Below, one piece after another: positions 25,222 through 36,395 of a stretch of 64,000 bases of DNA (positions are counted from its first letter, which is position 1; the number at the start of each line of letters is the position of its first letter). Where the stretch lies: NCBI GenBank assembly GCA_902534735.1, contig CACARD010000001.1, positions 1 to 64,000 of the forward strand, given 5' to 3'. The translations under genes and the position numbers were made by a program. This stretch comes from an uncultured Pelagibacteraceae bacterium (GTDB taxonomy: Bacteria; Pseudomonadota; Alphaproteobacteria; Pelagibacterales; Pelagibacteraceae). The notes beneath the pieces are model-generated. The model saw only the letters and a list, made by a program, of their open reading frames with translations, made no database searches and was not told the DNA's origin.

Positions 25222-27885
25222 TTAATTTAATTTTTTTAATTGAGCTTGAGCTGCAGCAAGTCTTGCAACAGGCACTCTATAAGGTGAACAGGATACATAA
25301 TCTAAACCAGCGCGTGCACAAAAGTCGATACTTTTAGGATCGCCTCCGTGTTCACCACATATACCAAGTTTAATTTTTTTGTTAATTTTTCTGCCTTTTT
25401 TTGTTGCCATTTCTATCAAATCCCCAACTCCGTCATCTATAGAAACAAACGGATCAATATCAAAAATTTTATTATCAATATAATCATTTAAAAACTTACC
25501 ACTATCATCTCTGCTAATTCCAAAAGTTGTTTGTGTTAAATCATTTGTTCCAAAACTAAAGAATTCTGCATGTCTTGATATGTCATCTGCTTTGATTGCT
25601 GCTCTAGGTAGCTCAATCATAGTACCTACTAAAAAATTTAGTTTTGTTTTAGTTTTTTTTTCAACTTCTTTTGCAACTCTAATGACTAAATCTTTCATTA
25701 TTTTTATTTCTGCTTCAGTAGATACCAGAGGTATCATGATCTCCGGAATAATAGATTTTATCTTGAGTTTTTTACATTCAACTAAAGCATGGAAAATCGC
25801 TGTGCACTGCATCTCATATATTTCTGGGAATGATATACCTAATCTACAACCTCTATGACCAAGCATTGGATTTTGTTCATGAAGTTCTGTTATTCTACCC
25901 TCTAATTCAGAACTTTTGATGTTTAAAGCATTTGCTACATCGCTAATTTCTTTTTGATTTTTCGGTAAAAATTCATGAAGTGGTGGATCTAATAATCTAA
26001 CTGTAACAGGTAGACCATTCATAATTTTAAAGATATCAATAAAATCCTTTTTTTGAAAAGGAAGTAGTTTCTTTAAAGCACTAGCCCTATCTTCTTTTGA
26101 TTTTGATAAAATCATTTCTCTCACAGATAAAATTCGCTCTTCATCAAAAAACATATGTTCTGTTCTACAAAGACCTATTCCTTCAGCTCCAAATTCTCTA
26201 GCAGTTTTACTATCTAAAGGAGTTTCAGAATTAGTTCTAATTTTTAGTTTTCTAAATTTATCAGCCCAACTCATAAGTTTAGAAAAATCTCCTGAAATTT
26301 CAGGTTTAACAGTTTTAACCTCTCCTTTTATAATTCTACCAGTTGATCCATCAATAGTAATTAAATCACCTTCTTTAATTTCATTATTTTTCGTTTTAAA
26401 AATTTTATTTTGGTAATCTATTTCAATTTCGCTTGAGCCAGATACACAAGGTCTGCCCATTCCTCTTGCAACTACTGCTGCATGACTGGTCATTCCCCCT
26501 CTTGCAGTAAGAATTCCTTTAGCTGCATGCATTCCATTGATATCTTCAGGTGAAGTTTCTACTCTTACTAGGATTGTATTTTGCATCATTCCTTTTAATC
26601 TTTCAGCTTCATCAGAAGTAAATACTACTTTTCCACTAGCTGCTCCTGGAGAAGCCGGAAGGCCTTTGGCTATTACTTCTAAATTCGCTGTTTCATCTAA
26701 AGTTGGATGAAGCAAAGTATCTAATGAATTTGGTTGTACTCTAAGCACAGCCTCTTTTTTCGTAATGAGTTTTTCTCTTTCCATATCGACAGCAATTTTG
26801 ACTGATGATTTTGCAGTTCTTTTTCCAGATCTTGTTTGCAACATCCACAACTTATTATTTTCGACTGTGAACTCTACATCCTGCATATCTTTATAATGTT
26901 TCTCCAGCTTTATAAGAATATTTTTTAGATCTTTGTAAACTCTAGGCATTGACTCTTCCATTGAAAGAAGTGTTTCTTTTGAGTCTTTTCTAGCTTTCTT
27001 AGTTATATGTTGGGGCGTCCTTGTTCCTGCAACAACATCTTCTCCTTGAGCATTTATTAAATATTCGCCATAGATTTCATTGATTCCATTGGATGGATTA
27101 CGTGTAAATACAACACCTGTCGCACAATCATCACCCATATTACCAAAAACCATGGACTGAACATTTACTGCAGTTCCCCACTCTGAAGGGATATGATTTA
27201 ATTTTCTGTAAACCTTTGCTCTTTTACTCTCCCAAGACAAAAAGACTGCACTAATTGCACCTAGTAATTGTTCATTAATATTTTGAGGAAAATCCTTTTT
27301 GGTTTTTTCTTTTACAATATTTTTAAAGTCTTTAATCAATCCATCCCAGTCATCTTCATTTAAATCAGTGTCTAGCAAGACACCTTTTGTAAGTTTATAA
27401 TTTTCAATTAGTTCTTCAAAATTATAACTTTCTACACCCATAACAACATTTGCGTACATTTGTATAAATCTTCTATAACTATCCTTTGCAAATCTCATAT
27501 TGGATGTTTTATTTGCTAAAGCAATCACAGTTTTGTCATTTAGTCCAAGATTTAAAATAGTATCCATCATTCCTGGCATAGAAACCCTTGCGCCAGATCT
27601 TACAGATAACAATAAAGGATTTTTTAAATCTCCAAATTTTTTACCAGAATCTTTTTCAATATTTTTTAATTCTTTATTTATTTCATTTATGATTTTATTA
27701 TTTAATTTCTTTTTATTTTTGTAAAACAAATCACAAACTCCAGTAGAAATCGTAAATCCAGGTGGGACAGGCAAACCCATCCTTCCCATTTCTGATAAAT
27801 TTGCACCTTTGCCCCCTAAAATATTCTTCGGTTTTTTTATTTTTTTTGTATCTTTAGATTTAAAATTAAATACTAATTTTGGCAT
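25222..27885 (-). CDS. ppdK: Pyruvate, phosphate dikinase
   Basis: Interconverts pyruvate + ATP + Pi and PEP + AMP + PPi. Three domains are visible in order. The N-terminal ATP-grasp starts at LGGKGANLSEMGRMGLPVPPG. The central swivelling domain carries the catalytic His in GGMTSHAAVVARGMGRPCV. The C-terminal TIM barrel has HRGCRLGISFPE, SFGTNDLTQTTFG and the catalytic Cys in GICGEHGGDP. At 887 residues it is full length. The lack of a regulatory neighbour and its position directly after glyS (no gap) fit a usual alphaproteobacterial order. It would allow gluconeogenic PEP formation alongside the tkt-gap-pgk-fba operon. Confidence 0.96.
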   Translation of the reverse strand: MPKLVFNFKSKDTKKIKKPKNILGGKGANLSEMGRMGLPVPPGFTISTGVCDLFYKNKKKLNNKIINEINKELKNIEKDSGKKFGDLKNPLLLSVRSGARVSMPGMMDTILNLGLNDKTVIALANKTSNMRFAKDSYRRFIQMYANVVMGVESYNFEELIENYKLTKGVLLDTDLNEDDWDGLIKDFKNIVKEKTKKDFPQNINEQLLGAISAVFLSWESKRAKVYRKLNHIPSEWGTAVNVQSMVFGNMGDDCATGVVFTRNPSNGINEIYGEYLINAQGEDVVAGTRTPQHITKKARKDSKETLLSMEESMPRVYKDLKNILIKLEKHYKDMQDVEFTVENNKLWMLQTRSGKRTAKSSVKIAVDMEREKLITKKEAVLRVQPNSLDTLLHPTLDETANLEVIAKGLPASPGAASGKVVFTSDEAERLKGMMQNTILVRVETSPEDINGMHAAKGILTARGGMTSHAAVVARGMGRPCVSGSSEIEIDYQNKIFKTKNNEIKEGDLITIDGSTGRIIKGEVKTVKPEISGDFSKLMSWADKFRKLKIRTNSETPLDSKTAREFGAEGIGLCRTEHMFFDEERILSVREMILSKSKEDRASALKKLLPFQKKDFIDIFKIMNGLPVTVRLLDPPLHEFLPKNQKEISDVANALNIKSSELEGRITELHEQNPMLGHRGCRLGISFPEIYEMQCTAIFHALVECKKLKIKSIIPEIMIPLVSTEAEIKIMKDLVIRVAKEVEKKTKTKLNFLVGTMIELPRAAIKADDISRHAEFFSFGTNDLTQTTFGISRDDSGKFLNDYIDNKIFDIDPFVSIDDGVGDLIEMATKKGRKINKKIKLGICGEHGGDPKSIDFCARAGLDYVSCSPYRVPVARLAAAQAQLKKLN

Positions 27886-29949
27886 TTATGCTTCTATTTT
27901 AGAAAAGTTAAAATAATTATCGAAGCTTTTACACAACATTTTTAAAAGTTCTAGTCTGTTTTTCTTAATTATTTCTTCTTGATCATTAACTATTACATTA
28001 TCAAAAAACTCATTAACCTCTATTTTAGCACTTGAGAGAGTTTTAAGACTTTCATCATAATCTTCATCTCTACCTATACTTGAAAAATACTTTCTTATTG
28101 TATGTATTTTTTTATAAAGATTTTTTTCATAATCATTTTTAAAAAGACCTGGATCAGCAGAACCTACAATATCTAATTTTAATTTACTTTCACTATTTAA
28201 AATGTTTGCAGATCTTTTATAAATTGCAATAACATCAAGACCAAAATCTTTTTTTATATTTTTATTCAAATTTAATGATTTATTAAAAATTTTTAGTAAA
28301 TCGTCTATTCCATGTGAATTAATAGAACATTCAATAATATCGGATCTAATATCTTTTTCTTTCAAATAATTTTTTAATCTATCTAAAATAAAGTCTCCTA
28401 ATTCTTCATTTATCAATTTTGAGTCAAAAGAGTAATTTTGTTCTTTGTACAAACTTATTGAATAATTTATTAAATCTCTTAATTTTATTTTTTTTTGATT
28501 TTCAATTATTAACCTCAATAAACTAATAGTCATTCTTCTTAATGCATAAGGATCTTTTGAACTAGTTGGTTTAAGATTAATTCCAAAAAATCCAACTAAA
28601 GAATCAATTTTATCACTTAATGATAATGCTATACTGTATGGTTTTTTTGGTACTTTACTATCAATACCACTTGGTAAGTAATGCTCTGACACAGCTAAGC
28701 TTATTTCTTCATCAAAACCTTGCTCTCTGGCAAAGTATCCGCCCATTACACCTTGCAATTCAGGAAACTCTGCAACTAAATCCGACATCAAATCTACTTT
28801 GCAAATTGAGGAGGCAATTTCTATCTTTTCTTTACTTATTAAAAGATCATCCGATATTATTCCACTAAGTTTTCTTATTCTTTGTATTTTATCAAAATAG
28901 CTTCCCAATCCTTTAAAATAATTAATTTGCTTCAATTTAGATACCTGCTTAACTAAATTTTGAGACTTATTTCTATTCCAAAAAAATTCTGCATCTGCCA
29001 ATCTAGCTTCTACAACATTTTGATTTCCTAATTTAACTAATCCTTTCTTGTCCTTACAATCTGCCACAACTACAAAATTATTTGTTATTTTGTTTTTGCT
29101 GTCAAATGTAGGAAAATATTTTTGGTGATGCTGCATTGTTATAATAAGTATTTCTTGCGGAATTTCTAAAAATTTCTTATTAAACTCGCATACTAAAATT
29201 TTTGGTTTTTCAACAATATTTGTTATTTCGTCTAAAAGTTTTTCATTAACGTTTATATGAATTTTTTTTTGATTAGTTGCCTTATTTATTTCTTTAATAA
29301 TAAATTCTTTTCTTTTATTTTGGTCAATTGTTACTCCTTTTTGTTTAAAAAATTTTATATAAGATTTAAAATCATTAAAACTTTTTACTTCATCTTCTAG
29401 ATCTTTATCTGTAAAAGTTTTATTTGAACTCTGTAAATGGTTTAATTTAAAATCAATTATTTTTTTATCAAACAAAGATAATATAGATTTTAATGGTCTT
29501 CCCCAATATAAATCATGATTGCCCCATTTCATTGATTTTTTCCATGAAATTTTTAAAAGCAAACTTGCAATATTATCTTTTAATAAATCGTATGTTTTAA
29601 TTTTTTGTACTGGTTTCTTGTAAAAGTAAAATATACCTTTTTCTGTACTTTTTTTGAAAACTATTTCTTTACCTATTTTATTAGATTTTAAAAATCCTTC
29701 TAAAGCCTTTTCAGGAGCATTTATATTAGGTCCTCTAATTTCTTCAGCTTTTTTTGTTACATCTTTAGATATCTTATTGATATAAACAATGAGCCTATTC
29801 GGAGTTGAATAAGTATTAATTTTACCTTTAATTTTAATTTCATTATCATCAAAAAAATTTTTAAAAATTTGTATTAAATCATTTCTGGCATTAATTTGTA
29901 ATCTGGCAGGTATTTCTTCGCTAAATAATTCAAGAAAAAACTCAGACAT
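27886..29949 (-). CDS. glyS: Glycyl-tRNA synthetase beta subunit
   Basis: Beta subunit of the alpha2beta2 glycyl-tRNA synthetase, carrying tRNA recognition domains. It opens with SEFFLELFSEEIPARLQ, the standard GlyS start, and contains RGPNINAPEKALEGFLKS and the HD-like AEFPELQGVMGGYFAREQG. An anticodon-binding region lies near the C-terminus. I choose the ATG at 29947-29949, two codons worth of MSEFF, one base after glyQ; an ATG at 29967 would overlap glyQ by 17 bases. Length about 687 residues is typical. Confidence 0.95.
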   Translation of the reverse strand: MSEFFLELFSEEIPARLQINARNDLIQIFKNFFDDNEIKIKGKINTYSTPNRLIVYINKISKDVTKKAEEIRGPNINAPEKALEGFLKSNKIGKEIVFKKSTEKGIFYFYKKPVQKIKTYDLLKDNIASLLLKISWKKSMKWGNHDLYWGRPLKSILSLFDKKIIDFKLNHLQSSNKTFTDKDLEDEVKSFNDFKSYIKFFKQKGVTIDQNKRKEFIIKEINKATNQKKIHINVNEKLLDEITNIVEKPKILVCEFNKKFLEIPQEILIITMQHHQKYFPTFDSKNKITNNFVVVADCKDKKGLVKLGNQNVVEARLADAEFFWNRNKSQNLVKQVSKLKQINYFKGLGSYFDKIQRIRKLSGIISDDLLISKEKIEIASSICKVDLMSDLVAEFPELQGVMGGYFAREQGFDEEISLAVSEHYLPSGIDSKVPKKPYSIALSLSDKIDSLVGFFGINLKPTSSKDPYALRRMTISLLRLIIENQKKIKLRDLINYSISLYKEQNYSFDSKLINEELGDFILDRLKNYLKEKDIRSDIIECSINSHGIDDLLKIFNKSLNLNKNIKKDFGLDVIAIYKRSANILNSESKLKLDIVGSADPGLFKNDYEKNLYKKIHTIRKYFSSIGRDEDYDESLKTLSSAKIEVNEFFDNVIVNDQEEIIKKNRLELLKMLCKSFDNYFNFSKIEA

Positions 29950-29950
29950 T

Positions 29951-30832
29951 TTAATTTTGTGTTTCAACCCAAATTTTTCCTATTTCTCTTGTCAGATCTC
30001 TAATCCTCGCAATATATTCTGCTCTTTGAGCAACACTTATAACACCTCTGGCATCTAAAATATTAAACACATGACTTGATTTTAAACATTGATCATATGC
30101 TGGAAGAGAAATTTTATTTTCAATTAAAGATTTTGCTTCTTCTTCGAGCATATCAAAAATTTTAAATAAGTTATCTGTATTTGCATGCTCAAAGTTATAG
30201 GCTGAAAATTCTTTTTCAGCTTGATGAAAAACATCTTTATATAAAACTCCTTCATCATTCCAAATTAAATCAAAGACATTTTTCTTATCTTGAATGAACA
30301 TGCATAATCTCTCAAGTCCATAAGTAATTTCAACAGATATTGGATTGCATTCCATTCCTGCCATTTGTTGAAAATAAGTAAATTGAGTAACTTCCATTCC
30401 ATCACACCAAACTTCCCATCCAAGACCAGCAGCACCTAAAGTTGGACTTTCCCAATCATCTTCAACAAATCTTATATCGTGCTCTTCATGTTTAATTCCT
30501 ATCGATGAAAGACTATTAAGGTACGTTTTTTTAATATCTTTTGGTGAAGGTTTTATTAAAACTTGAAATTGGTAATAGTGTTGTAAACGATTAGGATTTT
30601 CTCCATACCTTCCATCGGTTGGTCTTCTTGATGGCTGAACATAAGCTGTTTTCCAAGGTTTAGATCCTAATGATCTTAAAGTTGTTGCGGGGTGAAATGT
30701 TCCTGCTCCAACTTCTAAATCATAAGGTTGTAAAATAACGCAACCTTTTTTTGACCAGTGCTTTTGAAGATTTAAAATAGTATCCTGAAAGGAAATAAAT
30801 GATTTTAATTTTTTTTTTTTTTTAGAAACCAT
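29951..30832 (-). CDS. glyQ: Glycyl-tRNA synthetase alpha subunit
   Basis: The class II aminoacylation catalytic subunit. Signatures are [58 protein letters not shown] and [21 protein letters not shown]. The 293-residue length is normal. It overlaps the end of the upstream S49 peptidase gene by 11 bases and is followed by glyS after one base. No glycine riboswitch leader is visible upstream. Confidence 0.97.
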   Translation of the reverse strand: MVSKKKKKLKSFISFQDTILNLQKHWSKKGCVILQPYDLEVGAGTFHPATTLRSLGSKPWKTAYVQPSRRPTDGRYGENPNRLQHYYQFQVLIKPSPKDIKKTYLNSLSSIGIKHEEHDIRFVEDDWESPTLGAAGLGWEVWCDGMEVTQFTYFQQMAGMECNPISVEITYGLERLCMFIQDKKNVFDLIWNDEGVLYKDVFHQAEKEFSAYNFEHANTDNLFKIFDMLEEEAKSLIENKISLPAYDQCLKSSHVFNILDARGVISVAQRAEYIARIRDLTREIGKIWVETQN

Positions 30833-31628
30833 ATTTTTGCCAAATAGATCTTTCTTCTAGAACGCTAATCAATTTATCCACGTGGTCTTCCGAAGACGAA
30901 AATTTTTTGGCAAGCCATCCTTTAGACTTTTCAAATTTTTTAATTTCAACATCTTCACCAAATTTTTCTCTCAATATCTGTTCAGCATTCCCTATTCCAT
31001 CTATCAGACCAAGTTTTAAAGATGTTTTGCCAGACCAAAATTCTCCAGAAAAAAGTTCAACATCAGTTTTGTTTAATTTTGTTGATCTACTTTCCTCTAC
31101 AACATTAATAAATTCTTGGTGAAGTTCCAGTTGAATATTTTTTAATCTTTTAATGTCCTCTTCTTTCTCATCTAAAAAAGGGTCTAGAGTACTTTTATTT
31201 TTTCCAGCTGTATAAACCCTTCTTTGAACCCCTATTTTTTGAATTAAATCTTTAAAACCAAAAGAAGAATAAATTACTCCTATTGATCCGATTATGGAAC
31301 TTGCATTAGCATAAATCTCATCACCTGCGCATGCAATTAGATAGCCTCCAGATGCAGCAACATCTTCAGCAAAAACTATTACTTTTTTTTTGTTTTTCTT
31401 AGATTGTTCTTTAATAAATTTATATATTAGATGTGATTGAACGGGTGAACCACCTGGTGAATTAATTGAAATTGCAACAGCCTCTGCTTTTTTTACTGAA
31501 AAAGCTTTTTTTATCATTTCTTCCTGAGAGGAATATTCTATTCCTTGTTTAAACTTTCCAACATTTCCTATGACGCCAGTAAGTCTTAAATGACTAACAA
31601 TTTTTTTTTTTTTAAAAAATGAAAACAT
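30822..31628 (-). CDS. sppA: S49-family signal peptide peptidase (SppA/SohB-like)
   Basis: A serine protease thought to degrade cleaved signal peptides at the membrane. Family motifs include [37 protein letters not shown] (nucleophile Ser in ASGGY) and [11 protein letters not shown]. The catalytic Lys probably lies in [13 protein letters not shown]. At 268 residues it is the short, single-domain form. An obvious N-terminal membrane anchor is absent ([11 protein letters not shown]), so it may be soluble or peripherally bound. It is first of the S49-glyQ-glyS-ppdK series. Confidence 0.88.
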   Translation of the reverse strand: MFSFFKKKKIVSHLRLTGVIGNVGKFKQGIEYSSQEEMIKKAFSVKKAEAVAISINSPGGSPVQSHLIYKFIKEQSKKNKKKVIVFAEDVAASGGYLIACAGDEIYANASSIIGSIGVIYSSFGFKDLIQKIGVQRRVYTAGKNKSTLDPFLDEKEEDIKRLKNIQLELHQEFINVVEESRSTKLNKTDVELFSGEFWSGKTSLKLGLIDGIGNAEQILREKFGEDVEIKKFEKSKGWLAKKFSSSEDHVDKLISVLEERSIWQKYGF

Positions 31629-31736
31629 ATAAATGATTATAAAAATTTTACTTAATTATAAAGCTACTTATAGTTGAAGAATTAGGTGCGTCAATTGATA
31701 AGTATATTAATAAACTTAATGTAATATTTTGAATTT

Positions 31737-32750
31737 ATGGGTTCAGTAGTTCAATTAAAAAAGCAAATAACTAATGCGTATACAGATTTAGTAAATTCTG
31801 TTGATGAAAAACTAAGTTTAGTTGAAGACAAAATTTCTTATAAATTAGATAGTAAAGTTGAGCTTGTGAAAGAAATGACAGCTTACCACATGACTAGTGG
31901 AGGTAAAAGATTAAGAGCATTGCTTACTTTGGAGTGTGCTAAATTGTGTGGATATACAAAAGGTAGTAGAGATGTGAACCTAGCTGCATGTGTTGAACTT
32001 ATACACGCAGCAACTCTTATGCATGATGATGTAATTGATAGCGCAGATTTAAGAAGAGGCAAAAAAACTACAAATAAAATTTGGGGAAATCAGTCATCGA
32101 TTCTTGTTGGGGACTATTTATTAAGTAGATGTTTTGAAATGATGGTTGAGGATGGAAGTATTGAAGTATTAAAACTTTTATCTTCTACATCATCAACTAT
32201 TGCTCAAGGAGAAGTTTTGCAATTACAACATAAAGGTGACTCTGAAATGTTAGAAGATACATATTTGAATATAATTTCTTCTAAAACTGCAGCTTTATTT
32301 TCAGCATCTTCAAAAGTTGGGTCGATAATTACTCATAAAGACAATAAATTTAAAGATGCGCTAGAATTCTATGGAAAGAACCTTGGATTAACATTTCAGA
32401 TTGCAGATGACACACTTGACTATAACTCAGAATTAAAAATGTTTGGTAAAGAGATAGGGAAAGATTTCTTTGAGGGCAAGGTAACTCTCCCGATTATTCT
32501 ATTAAATCAAAAATTATCTTCAGACGAAAAATTAGTTTTAAAAAAAATATTTGAACAAAATATCAGATCTAAAGAACAATTTGACTATGTGCTTACATTG
32601 GTAAAAAAATATAATATAATTAATGAGTGTTACAAAAAAGCAGATCATTATATAAGTTTAGCATCAAATTCATTAAGTATATTTCAAGATTGTGAAGAAA
32701 AAACTATACTCAAAAATTTAACTTCATTTAGTATTAATAGAAAATTTTAA
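31737..32750 (+). CDS. ispB: Polyprenyl diphosphate synthase (octaprenyl/decaprenyl type)
   Basis: A long-chain trans-prenyltransferase making the ubiquinone side chain. Both aspartate-rich motifs are present: MHDDVIDSADLRRG (about residues 95-108) and QIADDTLDYNSE (about 221). The GGKRLRALLTLECAKL helix near residue 55 is typical. At 337 residues it is longer than the ispA product in this window. Chain length is set by residues before the first motif (AATLMHDD), which are small, in keeping with a long product. It shares the four-base TTAA with the convergent pdxH, both stops lying inside it. Confidence 0.92.
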   Translation: MGSVVQLKKQITNAYTDLVNSVDEKLSLVEDKISYKLDSKVELVKEMTAYHMTSGGKRLRALLTLECAKLCGYTKGSRDVNLAACVELIHAATLMHDDVIDSADLRRGKKTTNKIWGNQSSILVGDYLLSRCFEMMVEDGSIEVLKLLSSTSSTIAQGEVLQLQHKGDSEMLEDTYLNIISSKTAALFSASSKVGSIITHKDNKFKDALEFYGKNLGLTFQIADDTLDYNSELKMFGKEIGKDFFEGKVTLPIILLNQKLSSDEKLVLKKIFEQNIRSKEQFDYVLTLVKKYNIINECYKKADHYISLASNSLSIFQDCEEKTILKNLTSFSINRKF

Positions 32751-33370
32751 GGTGATAAGAGAATTTTTTTCCAATCATTATTTTCTTTAATATATTTTAA
32801 TCTTTCGTGAATTCTATTTTCACCATCTAACCAAAATTCAATTTCGTGGTGTTTTAACCTCCATCCTGACCAATGATCAGGTCTTGGAACATTATTTTCA
32901 TCATTATAGAGATCTTTAAATTTTTTTATTGATTGGTTTAGCTCTTCTCTATCTTTTAAAATTGAACTCTGATTTGATGCCCATGCACCAATTCTACTTC
33001 CGTAACTTCTGGATTTATAATAATTATCAGCTTCTTCATCAGAAACTTTTTCAGCAGTACCAACTATTCGAATTTGTCTGAGTAAACTTTTCCAATGAAA
33101 GCACATCGAAATATTTGGATTCTGCTTTATAGAGTTTCCCTTATTACTATTAAAGTTAGTGTAAAAAACAAATCCATCCTCTCCATAATCTTTGAGCAAT
33201 ACCATTCTTACGTTCGGATAACCTTTTTCGTTAATAGTGCCTAGAGCTAATGCATTTGGATCATTTATTTCTGTTTTCTTTGCCTCGTTGTACCATTCAG
33301 TGAATAATAGTATTGGATTATCTAGATCTAGAAAGCATTTATCTAACCCTAAAGAATTTTTTTCGTTCAT
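32747..33370 (-). CDS. pdxH: Pyridoxamine/pyridoxine 5'-phosphate oxidase
   Basis: FMN enzyme producing pyridoxal phosphate. Signatures: PNALALGTINEKGYPNVRMVLLKDYGEDGFVFYTNFNSNKG (FMN binding), SRIGAWASNQSSIL and the C-terminal PDHWSGWRLKHHEIEFW...NRIHERLKY. The 207-residue length is normal. Convergent to ispB with interlocking stop codons, and divergent from aroC across 32 bases. Confidence 0.96.
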   Translation of the reverse strand: MNEKNSLGLDKCFLDLDNPILLFTEWYNEAKKTEINDPNALALGTINEKGYPNVRMVLLKDYGEDGFVFYTNFNSNKGNSIKQNPNISMCFHWKSLLRQIRIVGTAEKVSDEEADNYYKSRSYGSRIGAWASNQSSILKDREELNQSIKKFKDLYNDENNVPRPDHWSGWRLKHHEIEFWLDGENRIHERLKYIKENNDWKKILLSP

Positions 33371-33402
33371 AATTTAACCAAAATAATTTATATAATAATA
33401 TA

Positions 33403-34488
33403 ATGTCTTTTAATACATTTGGAAAATTTTTTCGATTTACTACATGGGGTGAATCTCATGGTCCAGCCATAGGATGTGTTGTTGATGGTTGTCCTCCGAA
33501 TATTAAGCTTAATATCAGAGACATTCAGTTAGAATTAAATAAAAGAAAGCCTGGTCAGTCTAAATTCACAACCCAAAGAAAAGAGGATGATAAAGTAGAA
33601 ATTTTATCAGGAACATTTGAGGGCAAAACAACTGGTACACCTATCTCAATGATTATCTTCAATAAAGATATGCGTTCTAGGGATTATAAAAATATTAAAG
33701 ATAAATTTAGACCTGGTCATGCTGATTATACATATTTTAAAAAGTATGGAATTAGAGATTATAGAGGTGGAGGCAGACAGTCAGCGAGAGAGACTGCTTC
33801 AAGAGTGGCAGCAGGGGCAATAGCAAAACAAGTTTTGCAAAATATTATTGGTAAAAAGTACAGTGTAATTGGAGCCGTAACACAATTAGGAATACTAGGA
33901 TGTGACACAGAAAAATGGGATGATAAATTCATTGCAAAAAACCCTTTATTTTGTCCTGATAAAACAGTTTTAAAATTATGGGAAAAATATTTACTTGGGA
34001 TAAGAAAAGCTGGCTCATCATGTGGGGCTATTATTGAAGTAAGAGCAAGAGGTGTGCCTGTTGGATTGGGAGCTCCAATTTATTCAAAATTAGATATGGA
34101 TTTAGCATCAGCAATGATGAGTATTAACGCAGTAAAAGGGGTAAATATAGGATCAGGAATGAACTCTGCTCAACTTTCTGGTGAACAAAATTCTGATGAA
34201 ATGTCCCAAACAGGAAAGAAAACAAAATTTAAATCGAATAATGCTGGAGGAATTCTTGGTGGTATTTCTAGTGGTCAAGAAATAATAGTTTCTTTTGCAG
34301 TTAAACCAACTTCATCAATTCTTTCACAAAGAAAAACAATTAATAGATTTGGAAAAAATACTTCAATTTCAGTCACAGGGAGACATGATCCATGTGTAGG
34401 TATTAGAGCAGTGCCTATTGGCGAAGCAATGATGCATTGTGTAATTCTTGATCACCACTTAATGAATAAAGCTCAATGTGGCAATTAA
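33403..34488 (+). CDS. aroC: Chorismate synthase
   Basis: Last step of the shikimate pathway: elimination of phosphate from EPSP to chorismate with reduced FMN. The opening [19 protein letters not shown] is the family signature; [41 protein letters not shown] and the C-terminal [17 protein letters not shown] follow. At 361 residues it is normal. Its stop codon interlocks with that of convergent dxs in TTAA at 34485-34488. Confidence 0.97.
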   Translation: MSFNTFGKFFRFTTWGESHGPAIGCVVDGCPPNIKLNIRDIQLELNKRKPGQSKFTTQRKEDDKVEILSGTFEGKTTGTPISMIIFNKDMRSRDYKNIKDKFRPGHADYTYFKKYGIRDYRGGGRQSARETASRVAAGAIAKQVLQNIIGKKYSVIGAVTQLGILGCDTEKWDDKFIAKNPLFCPDKTVLKLWEKYLLGIRKAGSSCGAIIEVRARGVPVGLGAPIYSKLDMDLASAMMSINAVKGVNIGSGMNSAQLSGEQNSDEMSQTGKKTKFKSNNAGGILGGISSGQEIIVSFAVKPTSSILSQRKTINRFGKNTSISVTGRHDPCVGIRAVPIGEAMMHCVILDHHLMNKAQCGN

Positions 34489-36395
34489 TTAGTTTTTTTA
34501 ATTAAAACTTTAGAATTTAGAATTTCTAAAACCTTCGCTTCTATAGATTTAGCATCTAGACCAGCTTCTTTGTACATTTCTTCTGGTTTATCTTGGTCTA
34601 AAAATTTATCAGGCAAAATCATTGATCTAAATTTTATATTATTATCTAATAAATTCTTTTCATTTAAAAAATGATTTACATGAGCTCCAAAACCTCCTAT
34701 AGAGCCTTCTTCCAACGTAATTAGCACTTCATGATTTGTTGCAACTTGCCACATGAGATTTTCATCCAGAGGTTTTGCAAATCTAGCATCTATAATTGTT
34801 GGATTAATTCCCATTTTTTTTAAACCTTCTTCAGCCAATATACATTCTTTTAATCTGTTACCAAAACTTACTAAGGCAACTTTCTTACCTTCTCTTATAA
34901 CTCTACCTTTTCCAATATCTATTTTTTCGTTGATATCAGGTAATTCCAAACCTGCTCCATTTCCTCTTGGATATCTAAATGCACATGGTCGATTATTAAT
35001 ATCTACTGACGTATTGACCATTCTTACCAATTCTGCTTCATCACTTGCTGCCATAACAATAAAATTAGGTAAAGTTGATAAATATGTAATATCAAAAGCA
35101 CCTGCATGAGTGGCTCCATCGGCGCCAACTAAACCAGCTCTATCAATTGCAAATCTTACTGGTAAACTTTGAATTGCAACGTCATGAACTACCTGATCAT
35201 AAGCTCTTTGTAAAAATGTTGAATAAATTGCTGCATAAGGCTTATAACCCTCTGTTGCTAAACCTGCAGCAAAAGTAACAGCATGTTGTTCAGCAATTCC
35301 AACATCAAAAGTTCTGTCCGGGAAAACTTTACTAAATGCGTCCATTCCTGTCCCAGATGGCATAGCAGCAGTTATACCTACAATTTTACTATCTTTCTTT
35401 GCATGCTCTATTAATGTATTTGCAAATACCTTTGTAAAAGCAGGAGTCTTAGTTGTTGATTTTTGTTGAACTCCAGTTTGAACATCAAATTTTGTAACTC
35501 CATGATACTTATCATCAGATTTTTCAGCAAAACTATATCCTTTCCCTTTTTGAGTTTTTATATGAATTAGTATTGGACCATTATGATTGCTTTCTTTTGC
35601 ATTTTTTAAAATTGGCAATAGTACATCTAAATCATGACCATCAATTGGACCAACATAATAAAAACCTAATGAATTAAATAATGTACCACCTGTGACAGCC
35701 GATCTCAAAAAATCTTCAGCCTTTCCAGCCTTTTTGCTAAATCTTTTTGAAAATGATGAAATAATCATTTTAACTGTTTCTCTGAAACTAAAATAAATCT
35801 TACCTGAAAAAATTTTAGCAAGATAAGATTTCATTGCGCCAACTGGTTTTGCAATTGACATATCATTGTCATTCAAAATTACGATCATTTTTGTTTTTGA
35901 GTCTCCAGCATTATTCATAGCTTCATATGCCATTCCTGCGCTCATGGCACCGTCCCCAATAACTGCTATAACCTGATCTGATTTATTTGATAATTTATTT
36001 GCTGTTGCAATACCAAGTCCAGCAGAAATAGAAGTGGAACTATGAGCTGCACCAAAAGGATCAAATTCACTTTCCGATCGCTTTGTAAAACCAGATAATC
36101 CACTTCCTTGTCGTAAAGTTCGTATTTTATCTTTTCTTCCTGTTAAAATTTTATGAGGGTATGATTGATGACCAACATCCCATATCAATTTGTCCTTAGG
36201 TGTGTCAAAAACATGATGAAGTGCTACTGTTAATTCTACAACACCTAAGCCCGCACCTAGATGACCACCTGTTTTTGAAACAGCATCAATCATTTCGCTT
36301 CTTACTTCTTCTGATAGAACTTTTAATTCTTCATTATTGAGTTTTTTTATATCTGAAGGAAAATTAATATTATTTAAATATTTGTAATTTTGCAT
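34485..36395 (-). CDS. dxs: 1-deoxy-D-xylulose-5-phosphate synthase
   Basis: ThDP enzyme that starts the MEP isoprenoid pathway from pyruvate and glyceraldehyde 3-phosphate. Motifs: [32 protein letters not shown], the ThDP motif [18 protein letters not shown]...[15 protein letters not shown] and [13 protein letters not shown] (catalytic Glu). The 636-residue length is normal. It follows ispA with no gap in the xseB-ispA-dxs order known in many Proteobacteria. Confidence 0.97.
   Translation of the reverse strand: MQNYKYLNNINFPSDIKKLNNEELKVLSEEVRSEMIDAVSKTGGHLGAGLGVVELTVALHHVFDTPKDKLIWDVGHQSYPHKILTGRKDKIRTLRQGSGLSGFTKRSESEFDPFGAAHSSTSISAGLGIATANKLSNKSDQVIAVIGDGAMSAGMAYEAMNNAGDSKTKMIVILNDNDMSIAKPVGAMKSYLAKIFSGKIYFSFRETVKMIISSFSKRFSKKAGKAEDFLRSAVTGGTLFNSLGFYYVGPIDGHDLDVLLPILKNAKESNHNGPILIHIKTQKGKGYSFAEKSDDKYHGVTKFDVQTGVQQKSTTKTPAFTKVFANTLIEHAKKDSKIVGITAAMPSGTGMDAFSKVFPDRTFDVGIAEQHAVTFAAGLATEGYKPYAAIYSTFLQRAYDQVVHDVAIQSLPVRFAIDRAGLVGADGATHAGAFDITYLSTLPNFIVMAASDEAELVRMVNTSVDINNRPCAFRYPRGNGAGLELPDINEKIDIGKGRVIREGKKVALVSFGNRLKECILAEEGLKKMGINPTIIDARFAKPLDENLMWQVATNHEVLITLEEGSIGGFGAHVNHFLNEKNLLDNNIKFRSMILPDKFLDQDKPEEMYKEAGLDAKSIEAKVLEILNSKVLIKKTN

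Noticed and set aside
30833-31736. Glycine riboswitch upstream of glyQS
   Set aside because: glyQ overlaps the preceding S49 peptidase gene, and the 108-base region before that gene shows no tandem aptamer-like GGAGAG pattern.
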